DNA of 64,000 nucleotides, from assembly GCF_024763615.1 (NCBI RefSeq), contig NC_077222.1:20522001-20586000 (forward strand), written 5' to 3'. A program made the position numbers and the translations under genes. Source of the DNA: Phlebotomus papatasi (taxonomy: Eukaryota; Arthropoda; Insecta; Diptera; Psychodidae). A model generated the notes under the pieces. The model ran no database searches and had not been told where the DNA came from. It saw only the letters and a program-made list of their open reading frames with translations. The stretch's first letter is position 1. Every line of letters begins with the position of its first letter. Shown here piece after piece: positions 28,703 to 40,136 of the stretch.

Positions 28703-31700
28703 CTACAACTCGAACAGCTCATCTTGCTGCCGTTCCAATCGCTGCAGAGAATTCTGCACATGGCGTCCCTGCGTCATGACAATCAAATGACTCGAATCAC
28801 TGCCCGATGAGCTGTTTCTGTGATGCGATGAGGAACACGGATGCCCAGAGTAGGACGTTGAATTTGACCTCTTACTCGTGGGCGAAAATATTCCATCACC
28901 ATCGACACAGTCCGGAGACAGGAAACTGTGATTTTATTGGTAAAGCCCGAACCAAGAGGAAAGAAGAAGCACAGAGAGAAAAGTAATATCCATTAGTGAT
29001 GGGCAACTTTAATGGAAATTTATCTACAAAGCATGAGTTGATAATTTTCTCTTCCTCCTCTCTTTTCATTATTTAGTTCAGAAGAGGTCTTCTCCGTGGA
29101 AAACTTTTTTACTTCACAAACTAATTTTCCACTAACTGCAATTGTACATTTGTCTAAAAATACTTTCAATGAAGCTAAAATTAAACAAATTGTAGAACAA
29201 AATTGTGTCTTAAGAGACACAGAACTGTTCAATGCATAACGATGCAAATGGAAATGTTCTGGGCACAAAAACATCAGTTTTTCTATTTTTACTAACTCAG
29301 AGGATAAACGGTAAGAGATAGAGACTTCTGGTTTTCGCTGACCCCCCTTCCATTTAAGGAAGAATATGATATGCACTGAAACTATTTTTTAAATACCATA
29401 TTTTTCAAGGAGTTAATTTTGGACTTCTTTAGATTTACCCATAAAAAATTTAGACCACGCCCCTTGAGGAGGCCTGACAGATTCAACTTGAGATTTAGGC
29501 ATTTTCAAAAATTAAGTATTGAAATATACCAAATGCCTTCCAAAGTAATCAAGTTAATTATTTTCATTCTAGCTTATTCTATTAAGAAAAAGTTTTGTCA
29601 AACTAAAAGGAAAAGTTTGTCTAATGGCCTCTACACAGAATTTTATGTCCATATTGAAGCAAATTCCCTACACTTGTGTAAGAAAAACTCTTCAATATGG
29701 ACATAATTATCTCTTGTGTGTAGAGGCCATAAAAAGGATGTTCTTCCATATGAAAAGTTTTGTCAAATTTATAAACAACGTCCTTTTAACAAAATTTTAA
29801 CAAGATCGTTTTGTGACTTAGGGGAAACTGGGGCACCACTAAACACGGGGTAGCACCAAACACTAATTTTCATTGTTAAACTATTTGGAGTATCTCAACC
29901 ATTTTTTCAGTGGACAGGTATCTTTATAGTGCCTATAAATGACTATAGGTCTTGTCTTCAGAAGACGATTATCTGATTAAAAATCGCAGTGTTTAATGCT
30001 ACCCCATGTTTGGTGATGCCCCAGTTTCCCCTAAGTGTTTTTTGTGTAGCAATCCTGCACAAAACCGCATTTTTTTTTATCAAAAGAGGTGGCAAAGTGT
30101 CCCAGGCGTTCGAGGTTTTGCGAAGTGCTCGAACTCGTGACATAGATGCTATCCTTCGAAAGTATTTTCTCATCATTTACCGTTTACCGATTCTGAACCG
30201 ATTTAAACCGATTTGTAAATCACTCAAAAGATCCCACAAAATAATTTTAAGAGTAGTAAAATTGGTTTTCAGACAAAAATTACTTATCGGTTTATAACCG
30301 GTTTACAACCGATTTGAATGGATTTATACATCACTCAAAACATTTCCCAAAATAACTTAGGACTAATATAATTTAATTTCGAATAAAAATTAGTTATCGG
30401 TTATGAACCGGTTCATTATCTGTTCAAAATCGATTGAAACCGGTTCAGTTTTGTCGGAAATTCAAGATCTTTCCAATAAGCCCAAACATAAGTCCATTTG
30501 CTTGATAAATGCGCTTTTTAGAACGCGTTTTTTGACCACAGCGTGCACTACAGCAATATCAAAGAATTTTTAAATTTTATAAGAATTTTCTTTTAAACTT
30601 TTAAATAACGCAGTTTAGTAAAAAAAAGATCATCAAAAAAGAGTGTTTATTGTGGGAAATTTATTTATTTTTACATTAAAACGACAAAATCGGACAAATG
30701 GCATAATCTGAGCAAAAAATGATGTTTGGACGAAATATAGATATAAATGTCCTCTGCAATTATGCGAAAGTAATCATCAAAATTTGAGCAATAATTGAGT
30801 TTATGTAATATGAAAAATGCCTTTTCGAATGTGGCGCTCCTAGCGTTGGTCTTGTGAAGTTCAAATTTTCTAGAAAGTTGTAGCGTCTTGCGAGATCTTT
30901 CATTTACACTCTCATTTGTCAAATTCGGTTAAACAGAACCAGGGACATGGCGTTGTTAATTTCGCAAATTTTGACCTCTCATATCTCATATATTGCAATA
31001 ACGGCGAACCTAGGCTACAACACTCTAAAATTTGATTAACTTGCACAATGGCGTTTTTGAGAAAAATGAATTTGAATTTTGATGAATTTTAACGCTATCG
31101 CAGCGCCACCTGTGGTGACTTTTTGAACTTTCATCTGCCAGTGCTCATCGAGACGAAACCAAAAATCCAAAATTTAGGTCAAAATGTTAATTATAACCGG
31201 AGATATAGGCCGGTTAATTTTCAAACTTTGACCCCTTATAGCTCGGGTCAGGGGTTATGGATCGACTTAAGTATTTCTTTGTTTGTGAGGTATAATCAGC
31301 GGCTACAACATACTAAAATTTGAACCCCATGCACAGTGGAGTTTCTGTATTATTTAACTTAAAAAATTGAAAATTTTTCTTTTCAATAATAGCGCTCCTA
31401 GCGGTGGCTTTATAAACTTGTGATGTTAGAAGGGGAAGAGGAATTTCACGAGAGCTTTCTAAAACGCTGTCACTTTTTAAATTCTGACCGTGGTATCAGA
31501 TATAAGATTAATATTAATATTAAGAAAAGCCGGAGAGAGAGAGGTTAGAATTCAAAATTCAAATGGAATATCATGTGTGTTAGAAACTACCCAGCGAGCA
31601 CCAAATGCTAACCGAATGCAATTCAGCTGAAAACATATGTATTTTCAGCTGAATTCTGCTAACCTTGAAACAAAATTGGCGATTCAGTGCCATTTCCATA

Positions 31701-34098
31701 TATTTGGTTAGCACTTTTTGTTCGACAACTGCTGATCAGTCAGCAAATTTTTGCTAGTCGATTCAGCAAAAATATGCTGAAAACGCTACTTTTTTCAGCT
31801 AAGTGTGCTCGCTGGGTAGTCCCCGGCGAGTGGCCTTCAAAGTTGAAGGCAATTTCTTACTTTCACATACAAATGCGTATGGGAATTTTTCTGCACTCGT
31901 GATCGCCATGCTAAATATTTAAAAAGTGAGAAGTTTTTCCGTATTATAAGATACATTTCTGTATGGAGCGATAAATATACTAAATTTTTGTTTAAATAAA
32001 TTTTTTCCTTGGAGCACTGTGAGCTGAGTCCGAGATCAATTTAGGAATTGGCTTCAAATAGCTCCATATAAAAAGGCCAACTTGCCAGGCGCTTGGTGTT
32101 AAATAAGAATAGGACTTGTGCTGTGTATTTGTGAAAGTTTTCGAAAGCTTCTTCTGTTACTTTTTTAAAATTCTATTGGAAACAAGTGGCCAAAAGTACA
32201 GAAACATGCATAGTTCCATAAAATGCATTTTTCACTAAAATACCCAAAAAAAAATTTGGGAATTCTCTTGGATTATTAGGAAGAAACGGCTTTAAGGTAT
32301 CTTTGTACAAAATTTCATTTTATTTAAATAAAAATTATAAAAATTACAAGCACATGAAACCTTAAAGTGGCCAAAAGTACTTACTCCACCCTATATTCGT
32401 GATCGGGAAGTGGCGAAACACATTTTAGCAAAGGTTGAGCCCGATCGAAGGACATGAAATTTTAGTAGGATTTACAGGTTAGATTGTTAAAAATCAAGAT
32501 CATTAAGAATTTAAAATCTTGATATCCACACGGTTTGTGTCTTGGATATCCAAAGGTTCACAGGCGTTCCACAAATTTGACATCTTGATCTTAAATTTTT
32601 GATTTCCGACAGGCAAAACATAAGAAGATTTCTCTGGATTTCAGAAAACCAAAATCTTGAAATTTCCTTGATCTTAGTCTCAAAATTAAGATTAGAATAA
32701 AAAATCCTTAAAAATATTTTGTAAAATTACAGTTCAATGGATTTGTTGTACTTAATTTGGGCATTTATTTTTTGTTTAATTCAATTTGGTCTAGTTCAAC
32801 GATTTTAGGTAGGATAGTGGAATTTGTATTCTAATGCTCAACTTTTCAGAACAGTAGAAATTCGTCGGATCACTGCTAGTGGCGCTGCAATCGCATTACG
32901 ATCTTGATCTCAACAAATTAGGGTATATGCATGAAGCATATGCTTCATAGCAATTAAATAATTATCTCAGCGCGAATAATTGATTAGCAAATATTTTCTG
33001 CGATTCTAATTCAAGGCTTTCACCAATTTACTCATTTAGCACGCAACTTTTATTTAAGAAAAACGTGCTTTACTATTTTTGTCATGATTCTGTGCGGAAC
33101 TATTTCCAGCAAAGACAATTTTTGCTGCAAAACATTTCACAGTCCTCTTGAAGGAGGAGGAGGAGGAAGAAAAAGTAGCTCTTAATTTTAGCTAAAGCTA
33201 CGCGAAGAAAGCAAAAGCGTGACCTAAACACTTTCGAAAGTAAGACAACGTTCGGCGAATATTTAAAGAAAAGTAGATTTGTATTTGTTTTCAAAATTAT
33301 GCTCTTTTTTTTGTTGCGCGGGATTTCGCAAAGAGTCTTTTTGAAGTCGAGAGAGAGGAAAATGAGAAAAATATTCAACTAAAGACGTAATTCTGAATGG
33401 CAAAATATGGCTTTTGGAGTGTGACCGATAAATGGTGTCTGGGAGATTATTAGGAATTTTTAATCTAATCTCTTTTGAAAATCTCAATTGGATTTTGATA
33501 TGGAGAGGCTTTTATAAGTGGCTTCAATTGATTTACTTACTCAATACTATTTTGGGACTTTTTGACGTATTTCCGGGACTCGGCAATGGTGCTGTCGATT
33601 TTTCCCAGGAACTCATCGACACTCCGTCGATTCTCCTCGTCCGGCGAGAGGGGCATATGATCCAGGGATCGTGTGGTGTTTGCATTGGGATCGGAGGAGC
33701 AACTGCCGGCAAAGGAAGTGGCTCTCTGGGGAGGCAGGGAGTGAGGGCGTTCATCTTTGGGTGCATACGGAGAATTCCTGTCCACAGGCACCATTAAGTA
33801 CTGCCGCAGGAACAGGCTGTCCGAGGCATACAGGCGATTAGCCCTACGAATCTGTTCGGTCTGGAAAGGACAGGAAGAATGGGATGATTATTGAACCATC
33901 TGGGAAGGTTATGGCTAAAATTCTTACCGAGCAGCCATATTTCAGGGCAATTCCCTGCAATGTATCAGTTTTCTCCACCTCATGCCGAACTAGAACATCA
34001 GTATTTCTCACGTGATTGCATGTGCTGCCGTATTTCTTGAGAGATCTCGCTGATTCTCGAATTGATTGCTTCTCCGTGAAGAATGAGTCCTCCTCCAT
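28703..34098 (-). CDS. LysM-domain protein, LYSMD1/2-like, 237 aa
   Basis: Minus-strand exons are 34098-33928, 33860-33541 and 28925-28703, in phases 0 and 2. Start ATG is at 34098-34096. One LysM domain spans about residues 36-83: VRHEVEKTDTLQGIALKYGC, then TEQIRRANRLYASDSLFL and RQYLMVPV, with the KYGS motif just before it. This order is that of vertebrate LYSMD1/LYSMD2, intracellular proteins whose function is poorly known; no signal peptide or membrane segment is visible. The rest is Ser/Pro-rich (RATSFAGSC, RSLDHMPLSPDEENRRS), then a short helical part (VDEFLGKIDSTIAESRKYV). The last exon is Ser-rich and ends in the charged helix SLQRLERQQDELFEL. The 67-bp intron 1 splits the LysM domain; intron 2 is 4.6 kb and full of repeats. 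The last exon was found by phase and by its TTTTATTG..CACAG-type acceptor, and is slightly less certain. Confidence 0.88.
29624..29730. mobile_element. Short hairpin MITE, ATGGCCTCTACAC ends
   Basis: Ends ATGGCCTCTACACA and GTGTGTAGAGGCCAT; inside, TTATGTCCATATTGAAG pairs with CTTCAATATGGACATAA. The same ends occur in the nested insertions at about 41556-41690 and 44227-44361, and a relict is visible at 48255-48340. Confidence 0.75.
29819..30033. mobile_element. MITE, GGGGAAACTGGGGCA family
   Basis: A TA-flanked 215-bp element: TAGGGGAAACTGGGGCACCA at left, GATGCCCCAGTTTCCCCTA at right. The terminal motif (GGGG..A..GGGGCA) also ends the elements at 49145-49328, 51183-51399 and 57090-57317, although their interiors differ. 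Confidence 0.75.
30800..31520. repeat. Degenerate tandem repeat, about 260-290-bp units
   Basis: A phrase like GCGCTCCTAGCGKTGG recurs near 30835, 31098 (GCGCCACCTGTGGTG) and 31390, each followed by a TGAAGTTC or similar segment and preceded by ACAAYRCTCTAAAATTTGA, CTTGCACARTGG-type text. There are three imperfect units. Confidence 0.5.
31587..31820. mobile_element. MITE, ACTACCCAGCGAGCAC ends
   Basis: The left end ACTACCCAGCGAGCACCAAA and the right end AGTGTGCTCGCTGGGTAGT are inverted repeats; inside, several CAGCTGAA and TTCAGCT motifs alternate. About 234 bp. Confidence 0.7.
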
Positions 34099-34119
34099 TT
34101 GTGTCACTATTTCTGTGAA

Positions 34120-37100
34120 CTGTTTTTACACCAATTTACCATTAAAACACCTTCAGGTCAATCACCCCAATTGATAGATCAATGTAGTAGGATGAGATTT
34201 AGCAAGATCTTTTGCTAGATTACTGAACAATTTTGTTAATTATCGATACTCTTTTTTACTGAAGAAAAACACAAAAATTTCCATGAATTGACAGTCGGAC
34301 GTGTGAGTTGAAACTGAATTCAATGGGCGAGAAATTTTCAGGCTCACACCAAAACAATGCTGCCAACTTCGACAATTAATGCCTACTCTTAATTTTAAAA
34401 ACAATCTCTTACCTCATCTCTTAAAAAATTGCCTCCAAAATTTTAAAGAAAAATCAAGGAAAAATTAATTCACATTGAAAATTTGCAATTCAAACCCGTA
34501 TTTCGTGCAAGATTTCATGGATTGAGTGATAAGGAAATGATTGAGAGGTAAATGCTCTAATAAAAGGAATTATAGGTAATTTCGTTTCGACACCTAAAGT
34601 TCTAAATGTTTTTTTTTATAAAGTTTGTTCAAGTGGTTATAGCATTTTTGGAGAGTGTGCTAATAAAAGCCATATGATTGAGAAATCATCAAAATAAGTC
34701 ACACTAACCGCTGAATTCTAGTATAAAACAATTTAACAAAGAATGACTGACGTCTTAACTTATTAACCCTGAATTGTCAAAAGCATAGATACTAAATAGA
34801 GGAAAACATGGCTATTTACAACAATTATTCATTCTAATTTTTTTTTTAATTTTGCATTTAATTATTTCGAGAAGTTTTATTGTGCTAATTCAATGAAAAA
34901 TGGAAAGTTAAGTATTGTATTGGTTGGTGTCACGACTGTTTGGTCGTTTTAGAACACGGCGAGAACTGGGGAAAACAGTCGCGAGAGGAATCAATACAAA
35001 AGAGAAGTCGATAATGCAGAGCACTTGAGAACAGTAAAGTACTAAAACTCGCGTCCATCAGGGGAAATTCTATAATTTTTGTAGCATTGTTACACTGAGT
35101 TCGAAATCTGACAATGCTAGTCGAGTTTTTTCTCATATCACATGTGTTCGAAAATGCGATTAATTGATTTGTTAATGTATTTTTTTACTTAATGATATTA
35201 ATCAAATACAGTTAGTTGATTTGTTTAACAAAAATTATTTTTATTGAATTTCCAGAAATCTCAAACATCTTCTGATAGATAATGTCACGTGAACTGAAAT
35301 GGCAATGTCGCGGCTACAGAATCGCATTTTCGAAAAAGCTCTCCTGAGATTCAAACGCGATTTGTCATGTCATATGGCGTTGTCAGACCAAAATTAACCT
35401 AGAGGAGAAAGATTTTTTCTTCATTTTTCATTGGAATGGAGTAAACTTTCGCTTATCCGTGAAAGTGGGATCAAAATGTCACATGGATTAGAGAGATTGA
35501 TACTCTCAATATCAATTGGGCTCTTTTTCAATTAAACTGTTTCTCAATGGGGCAACCTCTTATTCGGATGGATTTTCTGTCACGAAATATTTTGTTGACA
35601 ACTTTCACATTTGATTAAGTTTGTCTATTGATGCAAATATGCTCAGTTCGCTGTAGTTCCTCTCGTTTTATCATGATTCTTTATAATTGAGCGTTTTTTT
35701 TTGTGAAATTTACAATGATTTTGGCGCCTGAAGAATCTCTCAATAATTCAGATGATATTTTGCACCATATGTCTAATTGAGAGAGAGTCTAATGTAAATC
35801 CAATCGTTTAAAATTTAACAATTCTTCACGTAAGCAACTCGTGGAGTGAATCCTGAATCCTGACCTTATCGAATAGACATTTTCCCTGAGTTCTAAAAAA
35901 TCACAGGAGATGAGAGCACAATTACTTTAACAAAACTTCCAAATCATGAACAATATGTCAATAAAACTTAATTCAATTGTCTCACGGATTATTTTATGTC
36001 ACCCGGACAAAGAGTTCACGGATAAACGAGAGTCTACTGAAAAACCATTAGGTTATATTAGACTTAACCTAAAAAAAAAATCAAATCTTTTGCTAGATTG
36101 CTCCTAATTTTGTAAATTTTTTTGTTTTGCTAAACTGTTTTTAAGATCCTTAAATTCTTAATTCTTAATGTAACAAAATCCAACCTCAAAAACTTTACGG
36201 ATCATGGCATTCTAAAATATATCTTGCATTAAATAAAACAGAGAATTTAATTACTAGAATCTAGACATGAAATTGAACGAGTATTGTGCATAGAAAATAC
36301 GCTTCTTTATGTTATCACCACACATCCTGTAAGGTAAAATGGGGTAATTTGGAACCATTTCCAATTTAGGAAATTTGAGGTTTCCTCACTGTTTCAGGTG
36401 GGAAAAGAGGAGAAGAATATCACGAAGTAGGAAAAAAGACGAATAAGATGAAAGGAACAACTTTTCTTCGTACTTTTTACTTTTTCCCTCTAGGGCAGAG
36501 TTGAGCTATAGAACCGAACAAATGTCATAAGATAATTTCTACGTCAATGTTCAAAACGCTACTTGGAAAAATTTATTTGGACTTCTATTCGGTTTCAAAC
36601 GGTCCTTGATCACCCCTGTTTTAGGGTAAGATAGGGTAATTTGGAAACATGTCTAATTTGGAACTTTGAGATTTCCTTACAGCTTTAAGATGGCAAAAAG
36701 AAGAAAACAACGAAGAAGCACTCTCAAATGTAAAGTCTTGTACTTCTTCGTGGTTTTCTCTCTTTGAGCATCTGAAATGTCTGAAACAGTAAGATAATCT
36801 CAAAATTCCAAAATAGTTATCGTTCCAAATTACCTCATCTTAGCCTAATACACATATTGAGAAAATTTCAAAATTGCTAATTGAAAATGGTGGCCCAAAT
36901 TACCCCATTTTGCCTTATATTCTTACTTTGCGTACTTAGCAATTTAACCTGTTTATGATGGAATTTGTAGCGACATGATAACTTTTGTTTATAAGATATA
37001 AACAAGAAAGATAATGTTTTCACCAAAAAGTATCCATAAAACTTTATAAATCGCTTTTTCAAAACAGTATACTAAAAAATTAATTTCAAAGAATACAATG

Positions 37101-38205
37101 ATTGAGAATAGAATTTATTAAGATTCAAGATTAGTTTAGGAGAGTATTTCACTTATTTTATATGGTTTTTAGACTAGAATAAAAGAAACTGTTTATTGCG
37201 GCAAAAATTAACTAAAAAGTCTATTTTGTGTGAAAGGTTATTATAGAATTTGAGTTTATGAATGACTTAACCTCAATGGTTCGTTTAATTTTCTTCAAAA
37301 TAATGCAAAATTCTACAATGTTTCAATTCGAGAATATAATTTATCATTTCAGTTAATTTTTAAATGTCCGGGATCAGTTATGTTTTTGAGGTTATAAGGA
37401 TAGAATTTGCACTGAGGATATATTTGCAATAAAATGTTAAGTTAGTGTTAAAAAATCATTAATATGGTTATAAAAGTGGTTGATTTTCTATCAGGAAACT
37501 TTTATTTCCGACTAAAAGTAACATGTTTTGCATATAAAATTCAATATTTCTATGTTATATTCATAAACTAAATTGGATTTAGATTTTCCTTAAACTTTGG
37601 TATAATACCAGTTTTTTTTAAAGACAATTCAGGGTTATGCAAAGTTTATTAACACCCAGAACTTTACAATCATATTATAAATTATAACCGTATTTTAAAT
37701 TTTGTTCCTCGATTCGTTTTGTGGATTAAAAAAATGATTCAGTCGTCATAAATCCTATTGTTTTGGAGATTAGCAAGAAAGCTTATTGGAATTTTTTTCA
37801 AAGATACTGATAACATGTAAAGCTGAAGGTCGGCAATATTAATTGCTTCAATAACAGTCCAAATTACACGAAGCACATTAATTGAATTTGAATCCCAAAT
37901 CGCAGTCTTTGTTGTATGAAAACGATACTTTTTTCTGTATGAATTTTTAAGAAATTACAGATTAAGAAGTTTGAGCACTTAACACATGAAAATTTTTCTG
38001 TTTAACACATATTTTCCGGAGTTTATGTACACAATTGATTTCTCTTTGCATGAATTACGAATGGTTTAGTAGTAAATTAATTCACACGTCGGAATAATTA
38101 GAAAAAAATAACACGTGATGGACGTGATGGATATGAATATTACACAAGTTTTCTGTAGATTTTGTGAAAAATTAGCAAAAATTTATTCGAGTTTTTATCA
38201 CTTAC
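34120..38205. other. Region 5' of the LysM gene or its long first intron
   Basis: If the first exon at 38206-38259 is used, this is a 4.1-kb intron. It contains a diverged CAGTAGACTCTC-type element (35441-35793) with a tail fragment ending GAGAGTCTACTGAA near 36040, and a series of hairpin-like repeats with GGGTAATTTGGAA motifs (36332-36910). 37100-38200 is AT-rich with nothing recognisable. 34920-35150 is somewhat GC-richer, without coding support. Confidence 0.4.
36332..36915. repeat. Cluster of GGGGTAATTTGGAAC hairpin repeats
   Basis: The motif TGGGGTAATTTGGAACC (near 36340), its variant at 36626 and inverted forms (TTCCAAATTACCTCATC near 36822, CAAATTACCCCATTTTG near 36896) outline at least two MITE-like units. 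Between them, at about 36495-36612, is a relict of the CGAACAAAYGTCA hairpin also seen at 46361-46488. A related unit lies at 12430-12670. Confidence 0.5.
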
Positions 38206-38259
38206 GCCTGAATGCGTTCTCCAGATTTTGTATGCACCCACGATAAAGTCAAAAGCCAT
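38206..38259 (-). CDS. Candidate first coding exon upstream of the LysM gene (18 codons)
   Basis: On the minus strand ATG 38259 opens MAFDFIVGAYKIWRTHSG and ends exactly at a strong donor, GGC|GTAAGTG. A likely partner is the acceptor GTAAAAACAG just before 34119: the join is in phase 0, adds FTEIVTQ and continues into MEEDSFFTEK, so the LysM protein would be 262 aa. The alternative frames at that acceptor hit a stop. Against it: no LYSMD protein that I know begins this way, the intron would be 4.1 kb, and the putative leader contains an upstream ATG near 38408 with a 44-codon frame. It could instead belong to another, unseen transcript. Confidence 0.5.
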
Positions 38260-38474
38260 CTTCAAGCTCGCACTTTAATTGGAGATATACGATCCAATTG
38301 CAAGAGGAAAAATTGTAAAACAGAAGCCACTGATAACACAAGCTCTAATCAATAAATTAGTCAATATTAGATTACTATTGATAATGATTTTAATAGTACT
38401 CAATCTCATGCAATATAAATGTGATTTTCGGACAGAGTAGTGATTTGTCCGTGTCTTCAATAAATCACCACTCG

Positions 38475-38500
38475 AGATTAGGCGAACGACTGAGAGAATT
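38475..38500 (-). promoter_or_regulatory. Candidate initiator, minus strand
   Basis: The minus strand reads CTCAGTCGTTCGCC with A(+1) at 38491, the arthropod TCAGTC initiator. At +18 to +21 CGAG matches the first four bases of the MTE element. It would start a transcript containing the exon 38206-38259. Confidence 0.4.
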
Positions 38501-39061
38501 CTGCTATGTGCTGTAAAAAGTCTTATCAACTTCTGACCCGATACTGTGTGCGTTTCTCCCTGAACAACAGCCCGATTTGATACTGTTATCTAAATACATT
38601 CGTCACTCCAGTCAGCTCTGGGGAATTGAGTTGAGATTTTCCTGGGGCAGAAAGAGAGACTGCGGTAAATATGAGTGAATTACACATGCAAATAAGACGG
38701 AAACAACACAAAAGATCAGTTTTTGGGTTCAATTGAGTCATTGTGCAATGTCTTTTGGATTTTTTTTTCTCATCTTGTAACTTTTTCAATCGCCTATTTT
38801 ATCATTTTTCTGTATCCGAGGCAAATATTGAAGCGACTTTTCTTCCATTTGTCGTTGTTGCATCACGACATCACGATCTGTGAAAAACTTTTGTGCATTT
38901 TATTGGTTTCTGAGTGCTCAACTGGAGTTTTTAGTTTTTTTTTTCATGGATTTTGTGCTAGTTGTGAGAGAATTTTTGCCCAAAGAACGTCGCAATTGCG
39001 AGTTTTTGTTATCACACGGGGGGCAATTTGTGAAAATCTTGAAAAATTGAAGTATTAAGTG
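38501..39061. promoter_or_regulatory. Divergent promoter region between the candidate LysM first exon and TFIIA-S
   Basis: About 560 bases separate the minus-strand initiator from TFIIA-S exon 1a. An open frame of 111 codons runs through it on the plus strand but has no protein-like character. The sequence is less repetitive than its surroundings. Confidence 0.35.
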
Positions 39062-39133
39062 ATGTCTTATCAGTTGTACCGGCAGACAACAGTTGGACTC
39101 GCACTGCAGGAGTCTCTGGATGAGCTTTTTAAG
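39062..39133 (+). CDS. TfIIA-S: TFIIA-S alternative first exon 1a
   Basis: Encodes [20 protein letters not shown] followed by ELFK, then the donor AAG|GTAATTTAGG. Compared with exon 1b it keeps 18 of 24 residues; 13 of these 18 use a different synonymous codon. The changes are Asn8Gln, Leu11Val, Asn13Leu, Thr14Ala, Ile23Phe and Gln24Lys. Direct splicing to 39789 would skip exon 1b. It is probably driven by its own promoter in 38500-39060. If instead it belonged to a separate paralogue, the rest of that gene is not in the window. Confidence 0.8.
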
Positions 39134-40136
39134 GTAATTTAGGTAATTTTATGGGATTTACATCAAAATTTTACATTGAGATTGAAGAAAATTTGGAAAA
39201 TACTACAAATTTTCAGTGAAAAATGCATTTTTGTGATTAAATTTTGAAATTTGGCAGTTTCTGATGAAATATATTTAGGCATAATTTTTTGAAATAACGG
39301 TTTTGGGCATTTATCACTCTTATTTTAAGAGAATGTGGAGTTTATTTCTTAGCACTTTGTAGAAGAAGAAGAAGAAAGTGTTAGATTTTTTCTGTGTGTT
39401 GTGTTGAATCCAGAAAAAGCAGGAAATTCTCATCATATTCCTGCTGATCTGGAGTATTTTGGGTAGTGAATCTGCTTGGTAAAGTGAACCAGACAAAATG
39501 TCCTACCAATTGTACAGAAATACAACCCTGGGGAATACTTTGCAAGAAAGTTTGGATGAATTGATTCAGGTAGACAAGAACTTGTTGCATTTTTTGCGTT
39601 TTCCTCAATTTTAATTGATTTTCTGCATAAATTTTCTTCAATTCTCCAAATTAGGATAGTAGTTTATTAAAAAAAATATCCTTTATATTATTTAAGAAGG
39701 CTTTCAGTCCATTTTCCTTGAATATTTGCAAAATTCAGGTGAACCTAACCTCACTTCTGGATTGATTGATCTCTTATCTCTTTTGCAGTATGGACAAATT
39801 ACGCCACAATTGGCCCTCAAGGTGATCCTGCAATTTGACAAATCCATCAATGCAGCCCTCTCAAACCGCGTTAAAGCCCGCGTGACGTTCAAAGCGGCAA
39901 AACTGAATACTTACCGTTTCTGCGATAACGTCTGGACGCTAATGCTCAATGACGTTGAGTTCCGGGAAGTTCATGAATTTGCCAAAGTGGACAAGGTGAA
40001 GATTGTGGCATGCGACGGAAAGAGTGAGTCATATCGGAGCCTAAAATCTCAGCAAACAATCTTCTTTTGACCTGAAACCTTTTTCTCCCCAATTTCAGAT
40101 GCAATTATTTCAGACATGGAAAATGATAAGCGATAA
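39062..40136 (+). CDS. TfIIA-S: TFIIA small (gamma) subunit, two alternative first exons, 114 aa
   Basis: Common exons are 39789-40023 and 40099-40136. They can be preceded by exon 1a (39062-39133) or exon 1b (39498-39569), each 72 bp, phase 0 and starting at an ATG, so both isoforms have 114 aa. The protein is the small subunit of TFIIA, which with the alpha/beta subunit stabilises TBP on core promoters. The second exon begins [20 protein letters not shown] and contains [20 protein letters not shown] and [13 protein letters not shown], the conserved C-terminal beta-barrel part that contacts TBP and DNA. The first exon supplies the first helix of the four-helix bundle shared with TFIIA-L. The short last exon ends [12 protein letters not shown]. 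Exon 1b gives the typical metazoan N-terminus ([20 protein letters not shown]), so it is the canonical form. Poly(A) signal AATAAA is at 40389-40394. Confidence 0.95.
39498..39569 (+). CDS. TfIIA-S: TFIIA-S first exon 1b (canonical)
   Basis: Encodes [20 protein letters not shown] followed by ELIQ, then the donor CAG|GTAGAC and a 219-bp intron to the common exon. ATG is preceded by ACAAA, a good insect start context. A GAA microsatellite lies upstream at about 39363-39376. Confidence 0.92.

Larger units (their letters stand above)
28926..33540. other. Intron 2 of the LysM gene
   Basis: A 4.6-kb intron on the minus strand. It contains the hairpin 29624-29730, the GGGGAAACTGGGGC MITE, a copy of the ACCGGTT repeat (about 30190-30530), a degenerate tandem repeat (about 30800-31520), and the CTACCCAGCGAGC MITE. 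31830-33540 is AT-rich and contains a near-palindrome ATGCATGAAGCATATGCTTC near 32926. No extra exon is supported. Confidence 0.5.

Noticed and set aside
29020..29376. 118-codon minus-strand open frame in the LysM intron
   Set aside because: No splice sites at its ends, no recognisable domain, and it is not needed to connect the LysM exons, whose phases already match.
38723..39058. 111-codon plus-strand open frame just before TFIIA-S exon 1a
   Set aside because: It ends 4 bases before the exon 1a ATG region in another frame and is AT-rich with hydrophobic runs; more likely 5' UTR and promoter.
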